Below the pieces are notes generated by a model. That model had not been told where the DNA came from, did not search any database, and saw only the letters and a list, made by a program, of their open reading frames with translations. Below are positions 12,326 through 25,838 of a DNA stretch of 64,000 nt, piece by piece. The stretch covers positions 1-64,000 of the forward strand of contig CANTUR010000641.1 in assembly GCA_947683625.1 (NCBI GenBank), in the 5' to 3' direction. Numbering within the stretch: the first letter of the stretch is position 1; every line of letters starts with the position of its first letter. A program made the position numbers and the translations under genes. Origin of the DNA: Mallotus nudiflorus. Taxonomy: Eukaryota > Streptophyta > Magnoliopsida > Malpighiales > Euphorbiaceae.

Positions 12326-15300
12326 CTAAGAGGGAAAGAGATATGGGAAAGAAACTCGAATCTCAGCCTCAGTTTTCCAAGTGCAATCCTCAGCAGAATG
12401 GTTACTCCATAACACCTTTACCATTGGTATCTCCTTAGTCTGTAACTATCGGATTTGGTGATCCACAATCGCCATTTGGTACTCCTCGTAAGTCATATCG
12501 TCGCTAAGCTCTACGACTTGAGGTTGCAACACATGAGATGGATCAGGGACGTATTTCCTCAGCATGGATACATGAAATACAGGATGGATTCTCGACAGTT
12601 CTAGTGGTAACTCCAGTCTATACGCCACTTCACCCACTCTAGACCGAATCTCAAACGGTCCAATTTATCTAGGAGCTAGATTACCCTTCTTGCCAAACCT
12701 TATAACTCCTTTCATTGGAGACACTTTCAGGAACACCATGTCTTCGACCATAAAGGATACATCCTTCCTCCTAGGGTCAACATAGCTCTTCTGTCTGCTG
12801 AAGGCTGTCTTCAATCGCTGCTGTATAATGGGAACTTTCTCTGAAGTGACATGCACCAACTCTGGACCTGTTAACTGCCTTTCACCAATCTCCCAACACA
12901 ATGGTGATCTACACTTCCTACCATATAGTGCCTCATACGGAGCCATCTCGATATTAGCATGATAGCTGTTATTGTAAGCAAACTCAATCAATGGCAAGTG
13001 CGAATCCCACTGTCCTCCAAAATCCATCACACACATCCTCAGCATATCTTCTAATGTCTGGATGGTCCTCTTTGACTAACCATCTGTCTGAGGATGGAAG
13101 GTCGTACTGAAATCCAATCTGGTGCCCAAGGCCTTGTGTAACTCTTGCCAAAAGATTGATGTGAATGTGGCTCCTCTATCCGACACTATGCTCACAGGTA
13201 CTCCATGTAGACAAACAACCCTATTGACATAAAGTCTCGCTAGTCTGTCAGTAGAGTATGTCTTTTTTATTGGCAGAAAGTGTGCTGACTTAGTTAGCCT
13301 ATCAACAATCACCCAAATAGCATCATAACCTCTTGTAGTCCGAGGTAGCCCAGTCACGAAATCCATGGCTATCATATCCCATTTCCATTCAGGAATTGGC
13401 ATAGGTTGCAACAGTCCCAAGGGTCTTTGATGTTCAAGCTTTACTTGCTGGCAAGTTAGGCACCTGGATACAAACTCTGCAATATCCCTCTTCATTCCAT
13501 TCCACCAATATGTATCCTTCAAGTTATGATACATCTTGGTAGAACCTGGATGAACACTATATGCAGAAAAATGTGCTTCTTCCATAATTTCCTTCCTCAA
13601 GTCATCAGCATCTGGCACACAAATCCTAGTGCCCAACCGCAATACACCTTCTCTGTCAATCATAAAGTCCCTTGACTGCCCTTGTTGCACTTCATACATA
13701 ATTCTCTCAAACTGTGGGTCTCTACTCTGAGCTGCCTTAACCCGATCCAAGTATACTGATCGTACCTTGAATTGAGCTAAAAGGCACTTTCGGGTAACTT
13801 TCATCTGTAACCTTTAATCAATCAACTCATGCAACTCCTTGATAATGGGCCTTCTTTCTGTGCTAATATGGGCAAGATTGCCAGTTGATTTTCTACTCAA
13901 GGCATCCGTGACAACATTCGCCTTGCCTAGATAGTATAAAAAGGAACAATCATAATCCTTAAGAAGTTCCATCCATCTTCTCTATCTCAGATTCAAGTCC
14001 CTCTGTTGGAAGATATATTTCAAGCTCTTGTGATCAGTGTATATCTCACATGTCACCCCATACAAGTAATGCCTCCATATTTTCAAAGCAAATACAACAG
14101 CTACCATCTCTAAGTCATGAGTAGGATAGTTTTGCTCGTGCTTCTTCAACTGCCTCGAAGCATAAGCAATCACTTGGCCATTTTGCATCAACACACAACC
14201 TAATCCTGCTCTGGAAGCATCACAAAACACTGTATATCCTTCATTTCTAGAAGGCAAAGTCAGAATTGGAGCTGATGTCAACAAATCCTTCAATAATTGA
14301 AAGTGCTCTTCACATCTGTCTATCCACACAAACTTAGCACTCTTCTGGATCAACCTTGTCAAAGGTGCGACAATTTTAGAGAAATCCTTTATAAATCTCC
14401 TGTAATAGCCAGCTAGACCCAGGAAACTTCGTATTTCTCTAACTATTGTCGGCCTCAGCCACTCTGTAATGGCTTCTATCTTCTTAAGGTCCACTTGTAT
14501 GCCATCCCTAGAAACCACGTGGCCTAAAAATGCCACCTGATTCAACTAAAACTCACACTTTGAAAACTTGGCATACAACCTGTGCTCCCTTAAAGTTTGA
14601 AGCACCCTTCTTAGATGTATAATATGCTCAGCTTCACTCTTGGAATAAACCAAGATATCATCAATGAAGACTATTACAAACCGGTCTAAGTCTGGCCTGA
14701 ATACCCGATTCATCAAGTCCATAAAGGCTGCTGGAGCATTAGTCAACCCAAAGGACATTACCAAGAACTCATAATGACCATATCTTATTCGAAATGCTAT
14801 CTTGGGCTCATCACCTCTCCTGATCCTCAACTGGTGATACCCAGATCTTAAGTCTATCTTAGAGAAGCATGTAGCACCTTAAAGCTGATCAAACAGGTCA
14901 TCGATCCTTGGAAGTGGATACTTATTCTTAATGGTGACCTTGTTCAACTGCCTGTAATCAATACAGAGTTGAAGGCTACCATCCTTTTTCTTCACAAACA
15001 ACACCGGAGCACCCCAAGGCGATGTACTGGGTCTTATGAAACCTTTGTCAAGCAACTTCTGCAACTGCTCTTTCAGCTCCTGTAATCCTACTGGTGCCAT
15101 TCTATAGGGTGGCATAGAAATAGGATCTGTACCAGTTATGACATCGATACAGAACTTTATCTCTCTGTCTGGTGGTAATCCTGGTAATTCTTCAGGAAAG
15201 AAATCCAGAAATTCACACACCACTGGCATCTATTCAATTGCCCCATTCACTTGATCAATATCCCTTACCACTGCCAAATAACCCTGAAAACCCCTTCTAA

Positions 15301-17155
15301 GCATCTTCCGGGCTATAATGGCAGAAATGAGATTATGAGGCATGGAGCTCTTTTCGCCTTTAAAATAAAATTCTTCTTCATTTGGAATTCTGAACACCAC
15401 TTCTTTCTCTCGACAATTCACAAAGGCATAATACCTCGATAACCAATCGATACCCAAAATGATGTCGAATTCCAACACATCAAGCAACACCAAGTCTGCC
15501 AATAATTCTCTACCATCAATTAACACCGAACACGAAAGAAAGAAAATATTTATCTTCAACTCGTCACCAAGAGGAGTCAACGCAGATAAAGGAACAGATA
15601 ACCTGGAAGGCTGCCACTCGATTCTCAAAGCGAACACAGGAGAAATGAATGAATGCGAAGCACCGGGGTCAAACAATACTCTAGCATCACATGCACAGAC
15701 TGAGAGAATACCTGCTACCACTGCGTTAGAAGTCTGAGCATCTTGTGGTGTCAAAGTGAATTCTCGAGCCTGGCCACAACCTGCCTGTTGAGATGTCGAG
15801 GGCTGCATAAACCTGTGACCACTAGGCCTACCAACTGAACCTCGGCCCTACTGGCCCATAAGCTGAGGCGGTCTCTGCTGTGGCTGTACTGGTGCTCTAT
15901 ACTGCTGGGGCATCAGATAGTAGGGTTGAGCCATTGATGAAGATGAACCCTGAGCATACTGTGGCTGATATCCTGAGTGAGGACAGGCTCTGGCAAGATG
16001 ACCAACTTGTCCATATCTAAAGCAAGCGCTCGACAATAAATGACACGGGCCATGATGAAACCATCCACAACTCGCACATGCACTGGCCCCAGACCCAGAA
16101 CTACTCTGTCCGAAGCTCTGCTCACTACTACTGCTGCTGACTCCAGTACTGAATCTGTGACCCCTACCACTTCTCCTGTTCGTGGCATAACCATGGCGAC
16201 CAACTCGATGGGTCCTGGACCTCCTACCACCCTGCTGTGAACTACTCGTGGCCTGTTGACTCGAACTACCAACATGAAATGCTAGCTGTTGATACCCGGG
16301 AGCTGCACCATATCCACTACCACTAACTATATAGGGATCTATCATGGTGCCCTGGCGAATATGTCGCCTCTCAATCAAATGGGCCTCTTTAATCACACTC
16401 TCTAGGGTACGGTCCTCGATACACATACCAATAAAAGTGGGTCCTAATCCAGTAACATACAGCTCCACTGCTCTGTAAGAGTCCCTCCTGATATCCTCTG
16501 CATGTCGGGACAACCTATTAAACTCCCTGGTGTAGTCCTCCACTGACCTATCCCCTCTAGTGATGTGGGGTAACTGCCACCTGTAGGCATCTCTGGTGGC
16601 TGGAGGATAAAAAAATCTTAAGAAGCGGTCCTTAAACTCTGGCTAAGTCAACTCATACATAGATGGCTGAATCGATTACATAAACTAGTCTTGAGCTGCG
16701 GCTTGAACTGATAACTCCACAATCATTATCCTCTGATAATCCATGTGTCCCATCCTGGTACGTGCCTCACTTGTATTAATGAAGTCTAAGGCATCACCCG
16801 TACTGTTAAAAGAAACTCTACCGATCCGGGAGTAAAGAAGTACTGCGTCAGTATCTGTCATCCCTTGATTCCTCTACTATAGCATCTGCTGTACAAGGGG
16901 CATCCCCTGATTCAATGCTGTAAGACCCTGATTAATCCCTGCCAGTCCAGTTGCAAAGGCTGTGGGATCTACTGCTGGGGCTTCAGGCTCGACTGGCTGC
17001 TGATAAGGAATCTTAGCTGCAGCTACCCTAGCTCAACCTCTACCTCTACCTCTGCCCCTACGACGTGGAGCAGGAGGGGGAGCCTCATCGTGCATAGACT
17101 GCTTATAAAGTCTAAGAGTCAGATCGACATCAGGGTCGGTACGCACACGCCTCAT
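12326..17155 (-). pseudogene. Element A gag-pol polyprotein, one frame broken by stop codons
   Basis: From the ATG at 17153-17155 to the TAG at 12326-12328 there is one frame of 1610 codons without any frameshift. Order along the minus strand: a basic RGRGRGRG stretch and gag (17155-15850) with a zinc knuckle CFRY-GH-C in which the second Cys is Tyr; aspartic protease with DPGAS (about 15690); RT with FVKKKDGSLQLCIDYR and FIDDILVYSKS (15030-14640); RNase H with FCDASRAGLGCVL (14235) and YTDHKSLKY; integrase zinc finger with CLTCQQVK (13460) and core ending FHPQTDG (13080); chromodomain with MVKVLWSNH (about 12400). About 14 in-frame stops interrupt it, most explained by CAG, CAA, CGA or TGG losing a C or G; one Tyr-to-TAA is a transversion. 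It encodes replication and integration proteins but cannot be functional now. Confidence 0.92.
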
Positions 17156-17307
17156 TCTGAAAAGACAAGGAAAATTGAATTCAAAACAGGGTAAGAATAT
17201 TTAACGCAATGCGGAATTAGAAACAAGAACATCTCAAAGACAATTACCAACCCTAAAGCTATAGTAGTTACATAGAAAGACAGACATGGACAATTAATCG
17301 AACTTAT

Positions 17308-17319
17308 GCTCTGATAATA
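17308..17319 (-). promoter_or_regulatory. Primer binding site of element A (tRNA-iMet)
   Basis: On the minus strand this reads TATTATCAGAGC, 10 of 12 matches to the plant initiator-Met tRNA 3' complement TGGTATCAGAGC. It lies 4 bp inside the 5' LTR. Confidence 0.85.
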
Positions 17320-17937
17320 ACTTTGTCATGATCCGAACTCGAGGGCGCGTGACCGGCACTAGGGAATGGGAAGGCATAAGGCCCCCGAAACCCGTAGTAA
17401 GCCTTAAAGAAAAGATAAACAAAACCTTACAATTTTAAAAATTTATTTTAAAATAGAGCACATTATCAAACTAATTTTTTCTAAAATTTAACATAATTGA
17501 ATACATAATTAAAATATTTCTAGCGTCACATATATAAATCAAACTTAAATCATTATACATGAACGTGGTGCATATAAATAAAATACACAAAGACACTTAA
17601 GTCATACAATTCATAGTGCATTTACTACTGTAGCTACCTAGAACATTACGACAGTACAACTTAAAATGACCTACATAAAATGGCCGGTGATGAAGAAATC
17701 CAGCGTGGAGGTAGTCTGAGGTCGAACTCCCAAGCTCTTGAAAAAAATAAATTGAGGGGAATCAGACCTGACTGAGTAAGTCAATAATAAGAGTTGTACG
17801 GCTTGAAAACCCTTTTTGAAAACCATATAGTGATAGTAAAAATAATTTATAATATATAGATATAGCTTTGAAAAATCTCGGTAGAACCCTAAACCCAAAA
17901 TCCTAAATGGCAAATTAGCTCACTTGTTCCAACTAAA

Positions 17938-18128
17938 CTGTCGGTCCCCGAGAGCAAAGGCATCAACCAAGGTACCAAGTCGCAATCGTTCACTTAATCC
18001 AAATATATGGCATTGGCGGTCCCTGAGAGCTAGGGCATCAACCGAGGTACCCATCCCAGTCCATTATTAACCTTACAATCACTGGCGGTCCCTAAGAGCA
18101 TAGGCTTCCACCGAGGCACCCATCCCAG
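17938..18128. repeat. Triplicated CCCCGAGAGC repeat in A right LTR
   Basis: Units at about 17938-17980, 18013-18060 and 18081-18128, equivalent to those in the left LTR. Confidence 0.8.
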
Positions 18129-19746
18129 TTTAACATTCACCCGTCATAAATATTTCGGATCCACCTCTCAATCTCTACCATGTGCACACGGTCATGGTGA
18201 GCCCCACCAGGTAGCCCGTTCTACCAAAATTTCTCAAAATTCATTCTTAAATAAAGAAAATGCGTTTTAAATCTTAAATAACAACATTAAATTAAATAAA
18301 TCATATGTTAAATATAAAAATATGAGCGCATGCATTCTTTAAGTAAACACACACACAGATCATTCTATTGACTTACAAGATGAATGCGAAGGCTGACGAC
18401 CGCGCGTCTACCTCGATCTCACGGCTTCTGCTCCGATATGCTCTAGAAAAGAAATTAACATATCGATTTTAAAACATGACGATCAAAAATTAAAAATCAA
18501 AAATTAACAAAACAGTGAAATTCCAGGCTGACTCGAGGAAGACTAAACAAAACTCGATAGACAGGATAAAACCTAACTAACGGTAGAAATCATTACGAAT
18601 ATCACGTTTTACGAGAAAATCTATCGAAATTTCAACAGAGTCTCCTCTGTAAAACGGACATCTCTCTACCAAAGGTACAACCAAACCTGCATAGAAAACG
18701 CACTTCTAATAACCACAAACATACACACTTGAGTCGGGCTTTCAAAACTACACTTAACCCCGACCGAGATCACAACTCAACGAAACACCAAGAAATGATA
18801 TCATTTATTTTCCCAAAAATACATATTACACATACATATATACTAAATATATATAAAATCTCAATTATTCAAAAATTAAACAACTCAATTTGCATTTCAT
18901 TATCAAAGTATAATTATAACCTAAATTAAAACCATTATACCAAACATGCTAAATACAACCTTATATTCAATTTTTGTTACCAAAATAATGTATTATAAAT
19001 ATATATAATATTTGGAATTAATATTCAAAATTAACATTACTTAATTAAAAATATCAATTAATTTATAAAAATCCTCTAAACCTCTTAAATATTAATAAAA
19101 CTAACTAAAATATATGTTTAACTATAATTAGCATAAAATTACATTTTTACCCCTAAATACATAAATTACATAATGTATTATTAGTACTAAAAAATTCCTT
19201 AAAATTATTTAATCATCTAAAAATTATTTTCTCAAAATTAAACTTCTTAATATAATTAAAACATAAACTCAACTAATAACTTCTTCTAAAAAAAATATAA
19301 TTTAAACTAATAATGACATTTGACATAAACTCAAAAATATTTATAAAAATAGTATAAAAATCACAAAAACTAGAATTTAAGTTCTATAATTAATAACATT
19401 TAATAATAACCTCAATTATCAAAATTTTATAATTTTCACAATAATTTTTGAAATTAATAAAAATATTAGTTAAATACCCAAAATTTACAAAAACTTATAA
19501 TTAATACCAAAAATTCTAAAACCTTAAAAACAATCAAAACATTACAAATATTTAACCGTAATTACTCTAATTTACTTATTAAACTAAAGAAAAAAATCCA
19601 ATAAAGTCAAATAAAATTAAATAAAATCATACAAAAATTCTGTAAATCAAGAAAAAATCAGAATAATGCACAAAAATTCGAATTTGAACAACCGAATGGT
19701 ATAAATCATCATTTAGCTTAATTTATCTAAAGATTAACACCTAAAC

Positions 19747-20082
19747 CTACTCAAGCAACCATAAAACGACCCTAGAACAACCTAAGAATGACCCAGAGCA
19801 ACTCACCTTTAACCTCCAATTTCGATGCCGGAGGTGAGTTGCAGCGGCGGGTTCCGACTTGAACTGATCTCTAAGAAGGTGAGGGAGGCTGAGGAAGCTT
19901 CGGTGGCACCGGATCCAACTCCGATCGAGATTGACAGAAGAAGAAGAAGAGGAACAGCAGCAGCGGCACCACTCCTGGGAGCTCTGGCGCAGCGGTAATA
20001 GAGTCTTCGGGCGATGTTGGGGCGGCATGGTGAGAGGGAAGACAGAGGCAGTGACAGGCGGAGATAGGGAGGTGGGCAACAA
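19747..20082 (-). other. LTR leader open frame, A right LTR
   Basis: An open frame of 111 codons in element sense within the GC-rich island next to the TA-rich putative promoter. The product is Ser/Arg/Leu-rich with a CRCCCSSSSSS run encoded by a trinucleotide repeat. No domain is recognised and coding function is doubtful. Confidence 0.2.
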
Positions 20083-20137
20083 CTTGGTCTTCAGTTTCGG
20101 GGAGGAAGCTCTTCTTCTTTCTTTTTTTTTATTTTAT

Positions 20138-20192
20138 ATCTGTATCTATATCTATATATATACTTTATATTATAACTTATTAATATATATAT
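20138..20192 (-). promoter_or_regulatory. Putative TATA-rich core promoter of element A
   Basis: A TA-rich stretch with TATATATA on the minus strand, directly upstream (in element sense) of the GC-rich leader. Position is consistent across the family LTRs, but the transcription start cannot be fixed from sequence. Confidence 0.35.
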
Positions 20193-20619
20193 GGGTGTAT
20201 GTAAATGTATATTACTCTAATGGTATATACTTTATATGTATGCACACATGTATATCCATGTATATGTATATATATATATATATATGTGCATATATATACT
20301 CATACTATTATAATAAACATGAATATACATATACTATTATAATAACTTATATTTATTATGAACCTTAAATGTATATATATATATATTACATATATTAGGC
20401 CTAAAATAACAATATTAATATAAAATAATTTTACACTTACAAAATATTCAAATAATAGTTAGTACTATAGGAATTATAATTCATTAAGGTAATAATTACA
20501 TAACCCTAACATAATAATATAGCTAGCTAATTAACAACTATTTAATATAATTTAAAATTATTTACTAATAATGCAAACTAAATGATTATTTTTATTTAAA
20601 TAAAACGTAGGGTATTACA

Positions 20620-23600
20620 AGATCTTCACTGAGCTCTACTGGAAGGATCAGAAATATACTTCCTCAACATCGATACATGGAACACTGGATGGACTCGAGA
20701 TATTTCAGATGGTAACACCAATCTATAAGCCACCTTTCCAACTTTAGAACGTATCTCGAATGGTCCAATGTATTTTGGAGCTAGCTTACCTTTCTCACCA
20801 AATCTCATCACCCTTTTTATTGAAGACACTTTCAAGAACACTATATCTCTAACTAAAAAGGATACATCCTTTCTCTTCGGGTTCACATAAATCTTCAGTC
20901 TGTTGAAGGCTGTCTTTAACCTTTACTGGATGATAATGACTTTCTCTAAGGTAACTTGCACCATTTCGGTCCTGTCAGCTATCTTTCTCCAATTTCTCAG
21001 CATAAAGGCGATATGCACTTCCTACTATATAACTCTTCATATAGTGCCATCTTAATACTTGCATGATAATTATTATTGTATGCAAATTCAATTAATGGCA
21101 GGTGTAAATCCTAATGACCACTAAAGTCCATCACACACATCCTCAACATATCCTCTAATATCTGAATAGTCCTCTTAGACTGACCATCTGTTTGAGGATG
21201 AAATGCTATGCTGAAGTCAAGTTTAGTACCTAGAGTCTTGTGCAATTCTTACCAAAAGACTGAAGTGAAAATGGCTCCTCTATCGAATTCTATACTTATT
21301 GGTACCCTATGGAGACATACATTTCTATTAGTATACAATCTTGCCAATCTATTAGTGGACTATGTCTTCTTAGTTGGTGGAAAGTGCATTGACTTAGTTT
21401 GCCTATCAACTATCACCTAAATAGCATCATAACCTCAAGTTGTACAAGGTAGTCCAGTCACAAAATCCATGATGATCATATCCCACTTCCATTTTAGGAT
21501 AAGTAACTGCTATAATAATCCTGAAGGTCTCTCATGTTCCAACTTCACTTGTTAATAAGTGAGACACTTAGATACAAATTCTGCAACATCCTTCTTCATT
21601 CCATTCCATAAATATGTATCTTTCAAGTCATGATACATTTTGGTAGAACCTAAATGAATATTGTAAGCAGAAAAATGTGCCTCTTCCATAATTTCTTTCC
21701 TTAGATCTTCCACGTTTGGCACATATATCTTAGTGCCCAAAAGTAACATGCCCTCATTATCAAACACAAAGTCTCTAGATTGACCTTGTTGCACTTCAAA
21801 CATAATCTTCTACAACTGTGGATCTCTTCTCTTAGCTGCTTTAACTCTATCTAAGTACATTGATTGTACTCTAAATTGAGCTAAAAGACACTTCTTAGTT
21901 ACTATCAACTGTAACCCTTGATCAATCAGCTCATGCAACTCTTGAATAATTGACCTCCTATCCATGAAAATATGAGCAAGACTGCCTACTGACTTCCTAC
22001 TTAAAGCATTAGTAACCACATTGGCTTTCCTTGGATGGTATAGAATAAAACAATCACAGTCCTTCAAAAGTTTCATCCATCTTCTTTGCCTTAGATTGAG
22101 ATCTCTTTACTAGAAAATGTACTTTCAGCTCTTGTGGTTGGTATATATTTCACAAGTTACACCATATAAGTAATGCCTCCAAATCTTCAATGCAAACACC
22201 ATGCTTGCCATTTTCAAATCATAAGTAGGATAATTTTTCTCATGCTTCTTTAACTATCTTGGAGCATAAGCAACTACTCTACGATCTTGTATCAACAGAC
22301 ATCCTAATCCTACTCGGGAAACATTATAATACACCATATACCTTTCATTTTTAGAGGGTATAGTCAAAACTAGAGCTAAAGTCAACATATCCTTAAGTAA
22401 CTAAAAGTGCTCTTCACATCTTTCTCTCTATATAAACTTAGCACTCTTTTGGCTCAACCTTATCAAAGGTATGACAATCTTAGAGAAATCTTTCATAAAT
22501 CCCCTATAGCAGTCAGCTAAACCTAGAAAACTCTTTGCTTCTTTGTCTGTTGTAGGTCTCAGTTACTCTGTAATGGCTTTTATCTTTTTAGGATCAACTC
22601 GTATGCCATCTTTAGACACCATGTGGCCTAAGAATGCCACTTGATCCAACCAAAATTCACATTTGGAGAATTTGGCATACAATTGGTGCTCTCTCAACGT
22701 CTGTAATACCATTCTTAAGTGTGTAATATGCTCTCCTTCACTCTTAGAATACACCAAGATGTCATTAATAAAGATTATTATAAATCAATCCAAGAATGGC
22801 CTAAACACCCAATTCATCAAATCCATAAAGGCTGCTGGTGTGTTTGTTAGTCTAAAGGACATCACTAAGAATTCATAATGGCCATATCTAATCCAAAATG
22901 TTGTTTTAGGTACATCTCCACTTCTTATCCTTAACTGATGATACCCAAACCTCAAGTTAATCTTGCAGAAACACTAAGCTCCTTAAAGCTGATCAAATAA
23001 GTCATTAATCCTTTGGAGTGGATATTTGTTCTTGATAGTGACTTTGTTCAACTGTCTGTAGTTGATACAAAGTCGAGGATTACCATCTTTCTTCTTTACA
23101 AACAACACTAGAGCACCCTAAGGTGATGTGCTAGGTCTGATAAAACATCAAGTAACTCTTGTAATTGCTTTTTAATTCTTACAATTTAGCTGGTGCCATT
23201 CTATGGTGGCATAGAAATAGGATCTGTACCAGGTGCAACATTGATACAAAATTCTATTTCCTTATCTGGTGGCAATCCTAATAGCTCTTCAGGAAAAAAT
23301 CCAGAAATTCACACATAACTAGCACATTCTCAAATGCCCTCTTATCTACTTCTACGTCTCTTACTACAGCTAGATAGCCTTGGCATCCTCTTCTAAGCAT
23401 CTTCCTAGCTATAATAGTAGAAATGAGATTTTGAGGCATTGAACTCCTGTCACCTCAAAAATGGAATTCTACATCATCCAAAATTCTGAAGATCACTTCC
23501 TTTTCTTGATAATCCATTGAGGCATAGTATTGTGCCAACCAATCCATTCCTAGAATCACGTCAAACTTTAACACATCTATTAAAACTAGATCTGCTAGTA

Positions 23601-25257
23601 ACTCTCTACCTTTTACCAACACTGGACAAGATGGAAAGAATACATCTATCCTTAACTCTTCACTAAGTGGAGTCACTATAGATAATAGAATCAATAACTT
23701 GGATGGTTGCCATTCCACTCTAAAAGAAAACATAGGAGACATAAAAAAATGCGATGCACCAGGATCAAATAAGACTCTAGCATCAAAATAGCAAACTGGA
23801 AGAATACCTGCTATAACTACATTAGATGCCTGCACATCCTGAGGAGTCAAAGTAAGAACTCGGGCCTACTTGTGGCCTTCTTATTGAGAAGTGGACAGCT
23901 GCATGGAGCCTCGATCACTAGGTCTCCCTACTGAACCTCAGCCCTGCTGGCCCATAAACTGAGTATGCCTCTACTGTGGATGTATAGGAGCTCTATAGTA
24001 CTGTGGCATCTAATGAAAAGGCTGAGCCACTGATGATAAAGACCCCTGGGCATATTGTGTCTGATAACCAGTATTAGGATAAGCTCTAGCAAGATGTACT
24101 ATTTGCCTGCATTTGAAACAAGCCCCAGTCAATAGATGACACGGTCCTTTATGCACTTGGCCACAACTAGGACAAGCACTAGTCCCAGACCTTAAATTAC
24201 TATGTTCGAAGCTCTGTCCACTACTGTTGCTGCTAACCCCAGAATTAAATCTAAAACCTTTGCCACTCCTACGATTAGTAGCATAACTATATTAGCCAAC
24301 TCTGTGGGTTCTGGAACTTCTACCCTGTTGGGAAGTACCCTCAACCTGCATGCTCGTACTGCCAATCTGAAAAGTAGGTTGCTGGAATCCCTTAACCACT
24401 CCATATTTGCTGCTACTAATCATATAAGGATCAACCATCATTCCTTGCTTGATATGTCTCCTCTCTATTAGTCTGGCCTCTTTAATCACACTCTCTAAAG
24501 TATGGTCCTCTGTGTGCATGCCTACATAGGCTGACCCCAAACCAATGACATGTAACTCAACAACTTTGTAAGGATCTCTTCTAATATCTTTTGCTTGCTA
24601 AGATCGCCTATTAAATTCTCTGGTATAATCTTCCATAGACCAATCCCCTCTACTGATGTGTAGTAGCTACCATTTGTACATATCTCTAGTCACAGGTGGA
24701 TAAAAGAACCTTAAGAATCTATCTTTAAACTCAAGCTAGGTTAACTTATTCATGAAAGGCTGGATGGACTGCATAAACCAGTCTTGTACTACTGCTTAAA
24801 CTGATAACTCCATGATCATAATCCTTTAAAAATCAGTGTGACCTTTTCTTGTCTAAGTCTCAATGGTATTAATGAAGTCCAGAGCATCTCCTGTACCATC
24901 AAAAGAAACTCTACCAATTATGGAGTAGAGGAGTGCAACATCAGTATCAGACATCTCTCGATTCCTCTATTGTAGCATATGCTGAACTAATGGTATAGCT
25001 CAATTTAGAGATGCTAAACCTTGGTTAATCCCTTCCATGCCAGCTGCAAAAGTTGTATGTTCTACTTCCGGTGCTTTTGGTTTAACTTGCTGCTATTGCG
25101 CCTGTCTTTCTGCTGCAACAGCTCTAGGCCTACCTCTGCCTCTACCTCTTCCTCTACATCTAGGAGCAGGAGGAAAAACTTCATCTTGAAAAGACTGCTC
25201 ATCGGCATCATCATCATATGCTCCTTCCATAGTAGGAGCATTTTGATTCTGCCTCAT
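20620..25257 (-). pseudogene. Element B gag-pol (main part), degenerate
   Basis: Minus-strand homolog of A's polyprotein, from an ATG at 25255-25257 to the A insertion at 20620. Recognisable pieces: gag (25257-24050) with a zinc knuckle whose last Cys is Tyr; protease with DPGASH (about 23760) and ILGMDWL (23540); RT with YSKSEGEH and SKCEF (22757-22660); RNase H remnants; an ALSRKS segment (about 22000); integrase zinc-finger part with HFSAYN and KMYHDLKDTY (21803-21552); and the segment before the chromodomain with HPVFHVSMLRKY (20700). The reading shifts between frames at least twice (between 23450 and 22760, and between 21550 and 20890) and has many stops, so decay is further along than in A. 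Confidence 0.87.
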
Positions 25258-25412
25258 TCTGAAAAGACAAAGAAACTGAATTCAAAAGAAGACAAGAACG
25301 CTAACTCATACATAGAATTCTAGAAATAATGATAATGACAAGTGACAATTATTAACCTAATCACTGTAGTAGTTTCAAAGAAAAGACAACATTAATAATA
25401 AAATGAACTTAA

Positions 25413-25424
25413 GCTTTAATGCCA
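25413..25424 (-). promoter_or_regulatory. Primer binding site of element B (tRNA-iMet, degraded)
   Basis: Minus strand reads TGGCATTAAAGC, 9 of 12 matches to TGGTATCAGAGC, 4 bp inside the 5' LTR. The differences are all C/T or A/G. Confidence 0.7.
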
Positions 25425-25428
25425 ACTT

Positions 25429-25838
25429 TGTCATCAGCTAAACTGAAAGGCACGTGACCGGCACTAGGGAATAGGAATACATAAAGTAACTAAAACCCAT
25501 AGTAAACCTTAAAATTTTTTTGCAAAAAAGAAATAATACACTTAATAATAAAACCATTACTTGACAATAAAATTATAATAAGTGCACCAAACCAAATACA
25601 TAAATCAAATATTCTTCAATACAATATCTCAAGTCAGATAAAATCAAAATACAAATAATACATGTTCTTTGATTAACTACTATAGTATCTAGAGTTTAGT
25701 TGTATAGTACATATTAAATAGACCTATATAATAAAGTTGAAGAAGAAGAAACTTGATGTAGAGAAGAAGGATGAGACTTAAACTCCTAAACTCTTGAAAA
25801 AAATATTAAAGGGAGTCAGACCTCATTAAGTAATATAA
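25429..25838 (-). repeat. Element B right (5') LTR, outer piece 1
   Basis: Starts TGTCATCAGCTAAACTG and follows the left LTR (from 5932) up to a point equivalent to about 6334, where the copia LTR begins. Confidence 0.85.

Larger units (their letters stand above)
8989..20619 (-). mobile_element. Element A: complete Ty3/gypsy chromovirus (Tekay/Del-like), nested in B
   Basis: An 11.6-kb LTR retrotransposon with very similar LTRs (8989-12260 and 17324-20619), a polypurine tract (12261-12271) and a primer site for initiator-Met tRNA (17308-17319). A single gag-pol frame lies on the minus strand. Flanking repeats are AGATT (8984-8988) and AGATC (20620-20624), a 5-bp target duplication with one change. 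Protein order is gag, protease, RT, RNase H, integrase, chromodomain. All coding damage I found is in-frame stops without indels, so the element was intact at insertion and has decayed by point mutation. Confidence 0.93.
17324..20619 (-). repeat. Element A right (5') LTR
   Basis: A 3296-bp LTR starting TGTCATGATCCGAACTCGAG and ending GGGTATTACA. It would drive transcription leftward. The TA-rich block at about 20138-20192 is the best candidate core promoter, with the GC-rich segment 20110-19800 downstream of it; that would make U3 about 450 bp and R+U5 very long (inference). Confidence 0.92.

Noticed and set aside
15251..15737. Plus-strand frames inside element A
   Set aside because: They are shadows of the minus-strand protease region and contain no domain.
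17308..17319. Match to initiator-Met tRNA considered as a tRNA gene
   Set aside because: Only the 12-base primer site is present; the same holds for 25413, 27021 and 39574.
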